Shown: in pieces, positions 48,898 to 58,557 of the stretch | Layout: each line of letters opens with the position of its first letter | Position numbering within the stretch: the first letter of the stretch is position 1 | Source: Aaosphaeria pasadenensis | Lineage: Eukaryota; Ascomycota; Dothideomycetes; Pleosporales | NCBI GenBank assembly: GCA_022813625.1 | Contig: JAKLMB010000014.1 | Coordinates: 124,001-188,000, forward strand | Direction of reading: 5' to 3' | DNA: 64,000 nt | Program-made: the position numbers and the translations under genes | The notes under the pieces: model-generated | What the model was told of the DNA's origin: nothing | Seen by the model: only the letters and a program-made list of their open reading frames with translations | Database searches by the model: none

Positions 48898-48908
48898 CGG
48901 GGGGCCCG
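48898..48908. promoter_or_regulatory. CGG-N5-CCG palindrome (Zn2Cys6-type site)
   Basis: CGG, five bases (GGGGC), then CCG: the inverted arrangement bound by many Zn(II)2Cys6 regulators. It lies in the shared upstream region of the exporter and the reductase, ~190 bases before the reductase ATG. Single copy, so chance is possible. Confidence 0.35.
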
Positions 48909-48976
48909 GACGGAAAAACAGTTTGAGCGACTCCGTGTCCCGAGGTCCATTTACCAGCCACGCCCAGTCTAGCCAA

Positions 48977-48984
48977 TCACGTCA
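48977..48984. promoter_or_regulatory. CRE-like site (TCACGTCA)
   Basis: One mismatch from TGACGTCA, and it overlaps a CCAAT box, about 105 bases before the ATG at 49089. Confidence 0.3.
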
Positions 48985-49088
48985 TCCTGCAATGACCCTC
49001 AACCCCCCAAAACGTGGGACGAACTGTGAAGAACCATAGCCATCCGATTACATGATTCTTATCACTGTTCCCTTGTCTGTTTATTGCA

Positions 49089-50111
49089 ATGTCTAGTCAG
49101 ATTCTCATTGTTGGCGCAGGCGCTATTGGGGCGTTCTATGCCTCGAGGCTGGCTCAGGTAGCCGGCACACATGTATCTGTTGTCTGCCGTTCCAATTACA
49201 GTGCGGTCAAGAAGAATGGCTTCTCCATCAGCTCACCACAATATGGAGATTATAACTTTATACCATCCAATACATTTGCAAATCCGGAGGAAGCTAGAGC
49301 AAGCAAAATTCAGTGGGACTACATCGTTGTGAGCACCAAAGCACTGCCCGACGTCAACGACGACTCGACAATCCTCGAAGGGCTGGTGCATGATGGTACG
49401 GCAATAGTGCTTATCCAGAATGGACTCGGAGTCGAGGAGCCTTATTCGAAACGCTTTCCCAAGGCTGCCATTTGCAGTGCTGTTACTATTGCCAGTTGCG
49501 CGCAACCAAGTCATGGACAGATCAAACACAACCGCTGGACACGCATAAATAGCGGACCATATCTTCCCCATCTTGATACCGGCAATGCACGCGACTCTGA
49601 TGCTGGGATAATTGGGAAGAACGACAAATTTATCGAGTTATTGAAAGACGGCGGCATTAAGGACGCGAGCGCATATGATCATGCAAAGTTGCAACTCGTG
49701 CGTTGGCACAAGATTGCAATCAACGCTTCCATGAACCCATCTTCTGTACTGTCCGGTTGCACGCCCAACCATACCATGTCGAATGATAGTGAGCTCTACC
49801 GACATCTCAAAGGTGTGATGGAGGAAGTGCTTGACGTCGCCCCTAAGATACTCGGGAAGCCTCTGCCCAAAGAGTTTGCAACCCCTGATCAGATCCTGCG
49901 AAGCACGCAGAAGAACACTAGTGGAAGCAAGCCTAGCATGGCTCTAGACTGGGAGCAAGGGAAGATCATGGAATTGGAAGTCATCCTTGGCAACCCTATC
50001 AGAATCGCGAGAGAGCGAGGGTTTGAGATGCCACGGCTGCAGACACTTTACGCTCTGCTTCGCATGGCACAAGAGCAACGCGAGAAGACGAAGATCGAGA
50101 GCAAGATCTAG
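49089..50111 (+). CDS. Ketopantoate reductase-like oxidoreductase (ApbA/PanE family)
   Basis: Single exon, 340 residues. The N-terminus is a Rossmann fold with the NAD(P) loop GAGAIGAFYASRLA. The substrate side shows STKALPDV (Lys after strand 4) and VLIQNGLGVEEPY, both standard for the family. The C-terminal helical domain carries WHKIAINASMNPSSVLSG, which holds the catalytic Lys/Asn region, and a late Ser/Asp motif SMALDWEQGKIMELE. The family reduces 2-dehydropantoate to pantoate for CoA, but fungi have several paralogues, some found in secondary-metabolite loci. Its place between a drug exporter and a PKS suggests either supply of pantetheine precursor or reduction of a pathway intermediate; neither is shown. 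Confidence 0.9.
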   Translation: MSSQILIVGAGAIGAFYASRLAQVAGTHVSVVCRSNYSAVKKNGFSISSPQYGDYNFIPSNTFANPEEARASKIQWDYIVVSTKALPDVNDDSTILEGLVHDGTAIVLIQNGLGVEEPYSKRFPKAAICSAVTIASCAQPSHGQIKHNRWTRINSGPYLPHLDTGNARDSDAGIIGKNDKFIELLKDGGIKDASAYDHAKLQLVRWHKIAINASMNPSSVLSGCTPNHTMSNDSELYRHLKGVMEEVLDVAPKILGKPLPKEFATPDQILRSTQKNTSGSKPSMALDWEQGKIMELEVILGNPIRIARERGFEMPRLQTLYALLRMAQEQREKTKIESKI

Positions 50112-51093
50112 CATCAGATACTTTTGGGTATATCTTTTATCTTGAATTCAATTCATATTTTTTTTATCTCCGCTAGTGCAAGTCTACAGTGTCTTGTCGT
50201 GTATTGGTAGTATACCTTGATACCATCATTGCAAGAAGTTTTCAACCAGTGCCATATCACTCCATGTACCTAACAAGATTAGCCACCTGTTACACAAAGT
50301 GGGTGCTCCGTGTTTTAGAACTTGAGACACCACCCAATAGGACCAGAGAGAAAACAGTACTTTCTAATGATGAGCAAACATTTTCTTGTTCCTCGCTCTT
50401 CTAGAACATGTGGCCGATGCTGCACATACCCCAGACACACTGCCAAAGAAGATCACCCTTGGGCCCGAATAGGCGAGTTCTTGTAATACAATAACACTCT
50501 TAGGAAGTAAAGATTCTATATGTTCTCTTCACTCAAAGGAAATGTACCTTGGTCGGGATATCTTGCTATAGTTTGGAGTGGATGATAATGCCATGAGCTC
50601 TAGACGTTCTGTGAAGACTGCATAGTCCATGGATGGAGCACTAAAGCTGTACCTACATCCAAATTGCTTTGTTTGTTTGTGAGTCTGGGCAGGCTGCTAT
50701 TACCTTCATGTCCTTCAAAAAATCTTTTCAAGTTTTCGTGAACTCACCGCCACGGGAAATTACACAGACTACTGCCTAGCAGCACGGTGTGTAAACAATC
50801 TGCACAAACAGTGAAATCACTTGCAAAAAACATGCCAAGGAAGTCGCTCATTCGTTGCTAGGCACTCCAGAATCACTTTGAACATTGCCCTTATACAGGC
50901 ACGACCTTTACTATTTACAAGGCCTTCCTCTCTTTAACTTCTTAGAAACTCTTTCCAACTCCTAGACACCAACTCGTATATCAACCTGCCAGTTCAAGTC
51001 TTATCGTACGAACTATCTCTACACACTGAGTCCTACAGCAACACTGTTCAGTGACAGCCCTATCGTTGTTGAACTGTGTAAACTGCTTAGGAA
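50112..51093. other. PKS promoter region, 1 kb
   Basis: No gene. The last ~150 bases before the PKS ATG are pyrimidine-rich (CTCTCTTTAACTTC), usual for a fungal leader. I see no CGG-N5-CCG copy here. Confidence 0.5.
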
Positions 51094-54000
51094 ATGTTCG
51101 ACTTAGATGACACTCACCTACCGAAGCCTGTCGCGATCATCGGCACGGCATGTCGACTTCCAGGCAAGGCATCGAGTCCTTCCAAACTTTGGGAATTGCT
51201 TCTTCATCCTCGAGACCTTCTCAAAGAGATTCCAGAAGACCGATTCCAATGGAAAGGGTTCTATCGCCCCGATAGCCTCCTCAGCACATCCAAATCCAAC
51301 AAAGGGTACTTCCTCGAGGAGAACATTCGTAACTTCGATCCAACGTTCTTCAACATTGCCCCATCGGAAGCCGAGAATATCGATCCACAACAGCGCCTCT
51401 TACTCGAGAACGTGTACGAGGCAATCGAGTCGGCGGGTCTGACACTTAAACAACTACAAGGTTCGGATACCGGGGTCTTTGTGGGTGCCATGAGCAACGA
51501 GTATTTTGACAACGCGAATGTGGACGTCGATGGTGCAAATGGAACCCTCTTAACGACCGGCACTAGTCGCTCTATTGCGTCGAACCGTATCTCATATGTC
51601 TTCGACTTCAAGGGTCCCTCCATGACTATCGACACAGCATGTTCATCAAGCTTGGTAGCTGTTCATCTCGCAGTCTCTGCTTTACGGCAGGGAGAGTGCA
51701 AGGTTGCATTTGCTTGCGGTGCACACCTTAACCTTTCGCCGAATGAGTGGATCGCACTGTCCAAGATGAACATGATCAGCTCTGACGGACGGAGCAAGCA
51801 CCTCGATGCCACGGCAAACGGGTACGGGCGAGGCGAAGGTACTAGTGTCGTGTGCCTGAAGCTCCTCGAGGACGCGGTGAAAGATGGGGATCATATCGAA
51901 TGTGTCATCCGACAGACTGGTATCAATCAGGACGGGAGAACTAAAGGCATCACTATGCCCAGTGCTGAGGCGCAAGCTGATCTTATACGCCGTACATACC
52001 ACAGTGTTGGGTTGGATCCTACTAAACTGGATCATCGACCGTCATTCTTCGAAGCTCACGGAACGGGCACACCAGCCGGTGATCCTGTCGAAGCTCAGGC
52101 AGTACAGGCCGCCTTCTTTCCTCCCGGGCGAAACTACAATGACGAGGTACTTCATATCGGCTCTATTAAAACGATCATTGGTCATACAGAGGGTACCGCT
52201 GGCGTTGCTGGATTACTCCGAGCTTCCCTTGCGGTTAGTCATGGCATTCTACCACCTAGTTTGCATATGTCAAATCTCAACCCAGCTGTTGCCCCCTTCT
52301 CGAATAATTTGCGCACGATTAGCAGAGCGAAATCATGGCCAGCAATTCCGGCGGTTACCCCTCGTCGAGTCTCGGTGAACAGCTTCGGCTTCGGGGGTAC
52401 AAATGTTCACGCGATTGTGGAAAGTTACGATAAACACTCGAAGAATGACATGGCACTTAGGTTACCCGCTACAAACACACTTCCCTTGCTGTCACCTTTT
52501 GTTTTCTCGGCAGTCTCAAAGGCAGCGCTGGCATCAGTCATGAAGAGCTTGTCCCATTACATCCGCAGCGTAAAGCACCAATCACAGTTCAGAGATCTTG
52601 CATCTACCCTGCAACAACATCGGACCCAGTTCTCAGTCAGGCACACAATATCGGCTTCAAACTTCGAAGAACTCAGCATCAAGCTAGCACAAGCACTTGC
52701 CAGCCACAAAGCTGAAAACGATCTTGAATCTTCCAAGTTTACCGTTGGCAGCGACGTGAAGCCTCGCCTTATGGGTATCTTTACTGGCCAAGGGAGTGCA
52801 CAATATTCGTCCATGGCAAATTCATTGATCAAAGAATCAAGCTATGCACGCGAGATCATCTCCAGTCTCGACGAGTCATTAGCCAGCCTTCCCGAGGACG
52901 ATCGTCCGGACTGGTCTTTGATGGGTGAGATGACAGTCGACGATGATAAGTCACGCATGGATGAAGCACTTATAGCACAACCCGTTACTACCGCTGTCCA
53001 AATCTTGCTTGTGGACTTGCTTGCCTCCGCTGATGTCAAGTTGGACATGGTCGTTGGCCATTCAAGTGGAGAAATTGCAGCTGCATACTCGGCCGGTCTG
53101 ATAACAGCTAGGGATGCTATCCGGATAGCCTACTACCGAGGCTTGCACTCGACTTTGTCTTCTGGTAACGGTGCCATGCTTTCAACGTTTCTGAACTTCC
53201 AGGATGCAATCAAGTTTTGTGCGCGCGAGGAGTTTCGAGATCGCATTGTCTTGGCTGCCTCTAATGGACCATCAATGACTACCTTGTCAGGAGATGCAGA
53301 GGCTATTGATAGGGCTTCAATTACACTTGGAAAGGAGAATATCGTCGCTAGAAAGCTCAAGGTGGACAAAGCATACCACTCTCATCATATGAATGAGATC
53401 GCGGATGGATATCTGGCGTCGATTCGCTTGAACACAGGAAAATTTGTATTACCCGATTCTGGTGGTACATCCTGGTATTCCAGCGTGTTTCCTGGGCGTG
53501 GAGCCGATATACTTCAAGAGCTCGACCATGATTACTGGGTACAGAATCTGAAATCCCCTGTTCTCTTTTCAGAGGCGGTATCTGGTGTCATGGATGTAAC
53601 TCACAAACCTGACATCTTCCTCGAAATCGGACCCCATCCCGTCTTCGAGCGAGCCGTAGCCAAGATTCTTGAAGGTAGCGATACCAAAGAATATCACTAT
53701 ATCGGTCTCTTGAAGCGGGGTCATGACTCAGTGGAAACCATGTCGGATGCCCTTGGTTCAATCTGGACGCTTTTCGGCCATGGTGCAGTCAATCTCAGGA
53801 ATTACGAGCACAAGCTGAACCCCGAGCATCCGCAGCCAAATTTCATCTTTAACCTCCCTACTTATTCATGGCAGCACAACAAGGAGTATTGGTGGGACAA
53901 CCGACTTCTTCGCCATCGTCATGGGCAGTCTCGTCGTCCTCTTGAATTGTTAGGAAAGGAAGCTTCGTTGGGGGCACAACACGAAGTCAAGTATCGCTGC

Positions 54001-57000
54001 TTTGCCAGCCCCAAGGACATCACTTGGTTGAGTGGCCACAGGGTCAATGGAACTATCATCCTTCCCGGAGCATCGTATGTGTCGATGGCAATGACAGCTG
54101 CCACACAAATTTTCCACGCCAATACCATTGAGATGATTGAGGTGAAGGATCTACAGCTGCAGAATGCTATCAGTTTTCCCGAGGAAGACGCCACTGTCGA
54201 AATTGTCCTGACTATGTTCAAAGTCAACTCCAATCCGCGTTTCGGTCGAGCTGAGTTTGTAGTCGACTTCTGTAATGATCAGGGACAGGGCGAATTATCG
54301 ACTGCCGTCCGTGGAGAGCTTATTGTTCGATTCGGGGAGAATGCAAGCAAGGAAGGTCAACGGCGCCCTCCCACTCAGTCCCATCGGCTGGTTTCAATCG
54401 ATCCCGTTGACTTTTATAACTCAATCGCTCGAGATGGCTATGGCTTCACCGATTCGTTCCGCAGCATAACATCACTTCAACGACGCCGGGACTTTGCCAC
54501 TGGAGTAGTCACTACGGGGCCGTCTGAACTCCTCTTCCACCCGGCACTATTGGATGGTCTATTTCAAGGCGGCTTGGCTGCAGATAGCTACCCGGAGGAT
54601 TCTATCGTCTCAAATCTTCGGGTGCCAGCATCTATTAAAAGCGTCAAAGTCTTCACAAATCGTCTGAAAGAAGGCCAAATCCAGAAATATGGTTTTGATA
54701 CCAAGAAGAACAACAATGAGTATAGTGGGTCACTGTATGACCGATCATCACAGTTTACCGTCATCAGTGTGCAAGGCTTGATTGCAGCACCTTTCACGGT
54801 TGAAACACCCGAGAAGGACATAAAGATGTTCGCTGAAGAGATCTGGAAACATGACCTATCGGTCGAACAATTTCTATCACGACCAATACCCTCGAACGAA
54901 CAATTGGAACGGCCAGTGTTGGTCGCTGAACGGCTAGCATTGTATTACTTGCGAAACCTCTGCGAGTCGATATCAGTTCAGGAGGAAGCGAATGCTGCGC
55001 CCCACTTGAGGAAGCTTGTCAGATGTGCGCGACGCATCGTTGTCGACACTGGACTCGGCTTGTTACCTCACCTGGATAAGCGCTTTCTTGAGGATACCGA
55101 ATTAACGATTGCAAGCCTTCTTCAACAGTTCGGTGATTTCGTTGCAGTCGAACTAACCGATCGGATCGGTAAAGTATATCCTTCAATTGTTCGAGGCGAG
55201 GAAGAGGCTATCAATGTCCTGACGAAGGAGAATGGATTGACTAGGCTGTTCCGACAAGGCTTCGGATTGGGTGAGAGTAACGTCGCACTATCCCAATTCA
55301 TTGCGGCCAAGACCGATATGATGCCAAACATGAGGATCTTGGAGGTCGGAGCTGGGACTGGAGCAGTCTCTGAATTGATCCTGAAGTCTAGCACATATGC
55401 ATCATATACCTATACGGACATCTCTCCTGCATTTCTTGGCATTGCGAAGGAGAAGTTCCATGGGTATTCTGAAAAGGTCAAATATCAGGTCTACGACGTT
55501 GACGAAGATCCTGAAGTGCAAGGCTTCACACCAGACTCCTACGAAATGATAATCGCGAGCAATGTCCTCCATGCATCATCGAATTTGGATAACACTCTTT
55601 CACATCTGCGGAGGTTACTGCGCCCTGGTGGTTACCTAGTCCTGATGGAGCTCTCACCTAACGAAATAATCGTAAATACAGTCTTAATGGGCGGTTTTAC
55701 AGGGTGGTGGCATCATGAAAACACGTATCGGCCATGGGCTCCGGCGTTCACCCGATCACAGTGGGATTTGAGTTTCAAATCATCAGGCTTTTCCGGAATC
55801 GATGCTGTTACTCAAGCAGAAAACGACCTCACCAATGGATACTGCATCATGGTCACGCAAGCGATAGATGACAGGGTTAAGGCTCTCCGCGAACCACTGA
55901 GTACACTACCGCCACCGCAAGAGGATTTGCTAATTATCGGAGGATGTCCTGATCTTGCCAATGCTTTGGATAGGCTTCTATACCCATCTTTTAGGTCAGT
56001 GATCCATGTGGCAAGCCTCGAAGACATCTCGGAACTCTCCTGCATTCCGCAGGTAGTTTTGTGTCTTCTCGAGTTGGATAGGCCAATCTTCCAGTGCTTG
56101 AAACAGAAAACGTGGGAAGCGTTACGCACTCTGTTCTTAGGATGCACCAATGTTCTTTGGGTAGATGCAAGAGGAAGAAATCCAGCGAGTCTCTGTGAAT
56201 GTCTTCTCAACATGACTATAGGTCTAGTAAGGACAGTACGTTGTGAAATATCAACTTTGAGGCTCCAGCACCTGAGTGTCGACCGAGCAGACTATCCACA
56301 GTTGGCAGAAGTACTCGGTGGAGCATTGATCCGATGGTATCTGCTGGGTCAATTCGCGGAGCAAGGTTGGCAGGACGACGTGCTATTTCCTCACCACACT
56401 GAGATGGTCTTGGAACAAGGACAAATTCTCCTTCCGAGAACTGTACATTCGCAAGCGCCAAATGACCGATTCAATTCTCAACATCGTCTGGTCATGGGCG
56501 ATGTAACTCTGGATGATTCAACGGTTGAGGTGCGCTTCCAGCAATCGGGTCTCATTCATGAGGTGTACAGGGCATTACCTCAAAGCTGGGAAGCAGGCCA
56601 CCAGGTGAATATAATGTGTTCATCACTGCACGCCATCAAGATCAAAAAGACAGGGTATTTCTTCGTCAGTGTAGGCGTTTGGAACAACGACCTAGTCCTT
56701 GTCCTTTCAACTTCACTCGCCTCAACTGTGGTCGTCAAACAGAATATGATACGCTTCAGTGGTAATCTGAGGCGTGCACCTATCACGTATCTCCACATGT
56801 TGGTGAGCAATCTCATTGCGCAGAACGTCACGGCATCCGCTCGATCGAGAGGTGCTTTGGTGATCCTAACGTCAGATTCGGCTTCTGCAGTAACCATTCG
56901 ACAGATGGTAGGACCATGCAAGAAACTGACCTTCGTTACAACGGACTCTCAAGTAGATATTCCAGAAGTTGTCTTTGCCAGTCTGGATGCATCAACCGAG

Positions 57001-58557
57001 GATCTACGTGACCTTTTGCCAGCATCGACCTCCACATTCATCAATCTGTCTGATTTTGAGGATGATGTGGAGCTGTTCAATCGTCTTAGGCCTGTGTTCG
57101 AGCGGGAAGGAGTGAAGATCAAATCTTTCGAGGACTTCTACAAGCCTGTTTCCACCGACTACAACGAGAATGGACAGATGCTGCGTAACACTCTGCAGAC
57201 CGCGATTGAGGCTTGCGATAACAACATCCATCATCAAGAGAGCATTTACGACCCACAGCATTTGATGCTCACAGTTGACGAGCTTTCTGGCGCCCGGAAA
57301 CGAGGTCTCTCGATGCTAATAGACTGGACTGCACCTGCAAACATCACAGTCAAAGTCCAACCTTTAGGTTCTACTGTCAATCTCTCGCCTGAGAAAACGT
57401 ACATCATCATTGGCAGTAGCGAACTATGCCAGTCGCTCGCTGAATGGATGGTAATGCAAGGTGCTAGGACCATTATCCTGGGTAGCCGTAACCCCGTCGG
57501 CCTTGATGCATGGGTTACTCATATGCGATCATCCACTGGTGCTCGTATTTGTCCGATGTCGGTGGACGTTACAAACGTCTTGTCTGTTATCAGATTGGCT
57601 GCGATGACTAAATCCGCGTCCGATGGTGGCAGCTTCCCTCCAGTTGGAGGCATCGTTCACATGGGATTGGTACTAAAGGACGCAGCATTTGAGAAGATGT
57701 CATACGAAGAACTGACAGCGGTGACGGATGTTAAAGCTAGAGGAAGTTTACACCTGCATGAGGCATTCAAAGAGGAGAACCTCGACTTCTTCATTTTAAC
57801 CTCTAGTATATCATACACGACAGGAAATCCTGGCCAAGCGAACTACAATTGTGGAAATGGATTCATGGTCGGACTTGCCAAGTACCGGAGGTCTATTGGT
57901 CTGCCAGCATCTGTTGTAGATCTTGGTCATGTATCTGGACTGGGATATATCACTCGGACCAGGGAAGGTACCGCATACAAGTTCAGCAACGAAGATTTGC
58001 GTCTACGTGGAGGTTACCCGGTTTCTGAACGCGACGTCCACCAAATCTATGCTGAAGCAATCCTTGTGAGTCCGGCAGACTCTGGAATTCCCATGGAGAT
58101 CATTACAGGAGTCCGGGAAATCGAGCACGACATGACGGATCGATTCATTGCAGCCAAGGAGCCGAGATTCGCTCATCTTCGAGTTCATAAGCAAATTAGC
58201 CATTCCAAGAAACACGAACAACAGTTGTCTCTCCGGGAGCAAATCCAGGCAGCACATGGAACGCCCTCCGATGACCTGCAAGACACTATTGCAAAGATTG
58301 TTCATGCGGGGTTTGTGAACCGCCTCAGCGTCTTGCTGCACATGGGCAAAGAAGAGATCCCAGAAAGCAGGAGTCTGCTAGAAATGGGCATCGATTCACT
58401 TGTCGCAACCGAGGTCGGTAGTTGGGCACGCAAGGAGCTCAAAGTACAGGTTCCATCTTCGATGATATTTGGAGGATCTAGCCTATTGGACCTAGTGAAA
58501 TATGCGACGGGCCATTTGGATGAGGAGTGGATCATGGGACGAGAGAATGTAGAATGA
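51094..58557 (+). CDS. Highly reducing type I polyketide synthase, KS-AT-DH-cMT-KR-ACP, no ER
   Basis: One intronless frame of 2487 residues builds a polyketide chain from malonyl-CoA. KS: TACSSS with Cys183; EAHGTGTPAGDPVEA; GSIKTIIGHTEG. AT: GHSSG with Ser657. DH: the H-x3-G-x4-P motif (His982, Pro991) and catalytic Asp1154 in HPALLDG. C-methyltransferase: EVGAGTG (1417-1423). From ~1600 to 2090 there is structural/linker sequence with no MDR enoyl-reductase motifs. KR: catalytic Ser2238, Tyr2251 and Asn2255 (QANYNCGN) are present, but the cofactor loop reads GSSELCQ (2107-2113) instead of a glycine-rich GxTGGLG. ACP: MGIDSL with Ser2435. It stops soon after, with no thioesterase, reductase or condensation domain. 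The layout matches non-reducing-ER synthases (LovB- or CtvA-like, by analogy). Product unknown; C-methylated, partly unsaturated is expected. Confidence 0.96.
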   Translation: MFDLDDTHLPKPVAIIGTACRLPGKASSPSKLWELLLHPRDLLKEIPEDRFQWKGFYRPDSLLSTSKSNKGYFLEENIRNFDPTFFNIAPSEAENIDPQQRLLLENVYEAIESAGLTLKQLQGSDTGVFVGAMSNEYFDNANVDVDGANGTLLTTGTSRSIASNRISYVFDFKGPSMTIDTACSSSLVAVHLAVSALRQGECKVAFACGAHLNLSPNEWIALSKMNMISSDGRSKHLDATANGYGRGEGTSVVCLKLLEDAVKDGDHIECVIRQTGINQDGRTKGITMPSAEAQADLIRRTYHSVGLDPTKLDHRPSFFEAHGTGTPAGDPVEAQAVQAAFFPPGRNYNDEVLHIGSIKTIIGHTEGTAGVAGLLRASLAVSHGILPPSLHMSNLNPAVAPFSNNLRTISRAKSWPAIPAVTPRRVSVNSFGFGGTNVHAIVESYDKHSKNDMALRLPATNTLPLLSPFVFSAVSKAALASVMKSLSHYIRSVKHQSQFRDLASTLQQHRTQFSVRHTISASNFEELSIKLAQALASHKAENDLESSKFTVGSDVKPRLMGIFTGQGSAQYSSMANSLIKESSYAREIISSLDESLASLPEDDRPDWSLMGEMTVDDDKSRMDEALIAQPVTTAVQILLVDLLASADVKLDMVVGHSSGEIAAAYSAGLITARDAIRIAYYRGLHSTLSSGNGAMLSTFLNFQDAIKFCAREEFRDRIVLAASNGPSMTTLSGDAEAIDRASITLGKENIVARKLKVDKAYHSHHMNEIADGYLASIRLNTGKFVLPDSGGTSWYSSVFPGRGADILQELDHDYWVQNLKSPVLFSEAVSGVMDVTHKPDIFLEIGPHPVFERAVAKILEGSDTKEYHYIGLLKRGHDSVETMSDALGSIWTLFGHGAVNLRNYEHKLNPEHPQPNFIFNLPTYSWQHNKEYWWDNRLLRHRHGQSRRPLELLGKEASLGAQHEVKYRCFASPKDITWLSGHRVNGTIILPGASYVSMAMTAATQIFHANTIEMIEVKDLQLQNAISFPEEDATVEIVLTMFKVNSNPRFGRAEFVVDFCNDQGQGELSTAVRGELIVRFGENASKEGQRRPPTQSHRLVSIDPVDFYNSIARDGYGFTDSFRSITSLQRRRDFATGVVTTGPSELLFHPALLDGLFQGGLAADSYPEDSIVSNLRVPASIKSVKVFTNRLKEGQIQKYGFDTKKNNNEYSGSLYDRSSQFTVISVQGLIAAPFTVETPEKDIKMFAEEIWKHDLSVEQFLSRPIPSNEQLERPVLVAERLALYYLRNLCESISVQEEANAAPHLRKLVRCARRIVVDTGLGLLPHLDKRFLEDTELTIASLLQQFGDFVAVELTDRIGKVYPSIVRGEEEAINVLTKENGLTRLFRQGFGLGESNVALSQFIAAKTDMMPNMRILEVGAGTGAVSELILKSSTYASYTYTDISPAFLGIAKEKFHGYSEKVKYQVYDVDEDPEVQGFTPDSYEMIIASNVLHASSNLDNTLSHLRRLLRPGGYLVLMELSPNEIIVNTVLMGGFTGWWHHENTYRPWAPAFTRSQWDLSFKSSGFSGIDAVTQAENDLTNGYCIMVTQAIDDRVKALREPLSTLPPPQEDLLIIGGCPDLANALDRLLYPSFRSVIHVASLEDISELSCIPQVVLCLLELDRPIFQCLKQKTWEALRTLFLGCTNVLWVDARGRNPASLCECLLNMTIGLVRTVRCEISTLRLQHLSVDRADYPQLAEVLGGALIRWYLLGQFAEQGWQDDVLFPHHTEMVLEQGQILLPRTVHSQAPNDRFNSQHRLVMGDVTLDDSTVEVRFQQSGLIHEVYRALPQSWEAGHQVNIMCSSLHAIKIKKTGYFFVSVGVWNNDLVLVLSTSLASTVVVKQNMIRFSGNLRRAPITYLHMLVSNLIAQNVTASARSRGALVILTSDSASAVTIRQMVGPCKKLTFVTTDSQVDIPEVVFASLDASTEDLRDLLPASTSTFINLSDFEDDVELFNRLRPVFEREGVKIKSFEDFYKPVSTDYNENGQMLRNTLQTAIEACDNNIHHQESIYDPQHLMLTVDELSGARKRGLSMLIDWTAPANITVKVQPLGSTVNLSPEKTYIIIGSSELCQSLAEWMVMQGARTIILGSRNPVGLDAWVTHMRSSTGARICPMSVDVTNVLSVIRLAAMTKSASDGGSFPPVGGIVHMGLVLKDAAFEKMSYEELTAVTDVKARGSLHLHEAFKEENLDFFILTSSISYTTGNPGQANYNCGNGFMVGLAKYRRSIGLPASVVDLGHVSGLGYITRTREGTAYKFSNEDLRLRGGYPVSERDVHQIYAEAILVSPADSGIPMEIITGVREIEHDMTDRFIAAKEPRFAHLRVHKQISHSKKHEQQLSLREQIQAAHGTPSDDLQDTIAKIVHAGFVNRLSVLLHMGKEEIPESRSLLEMGIDSLVATEVGSWARKELKVQVPSSMIFGGSSLLDLVKYATGHLDEEWIMGRENVE

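Larger units (their letters stand above)
47893..49088. other. 1.2-kb divergent promoter, ABC transporter / PanE-like
   Basis: No conserved gene. A 64-residue plus-strand frame at 48255-48449 and its open upstream part (from ~48,228) look protein-like but match nothing I know. TATA-like, CCAAT, CRE-like and CGG-N5-CCG elements are listed separately. Confidence 0.5.
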
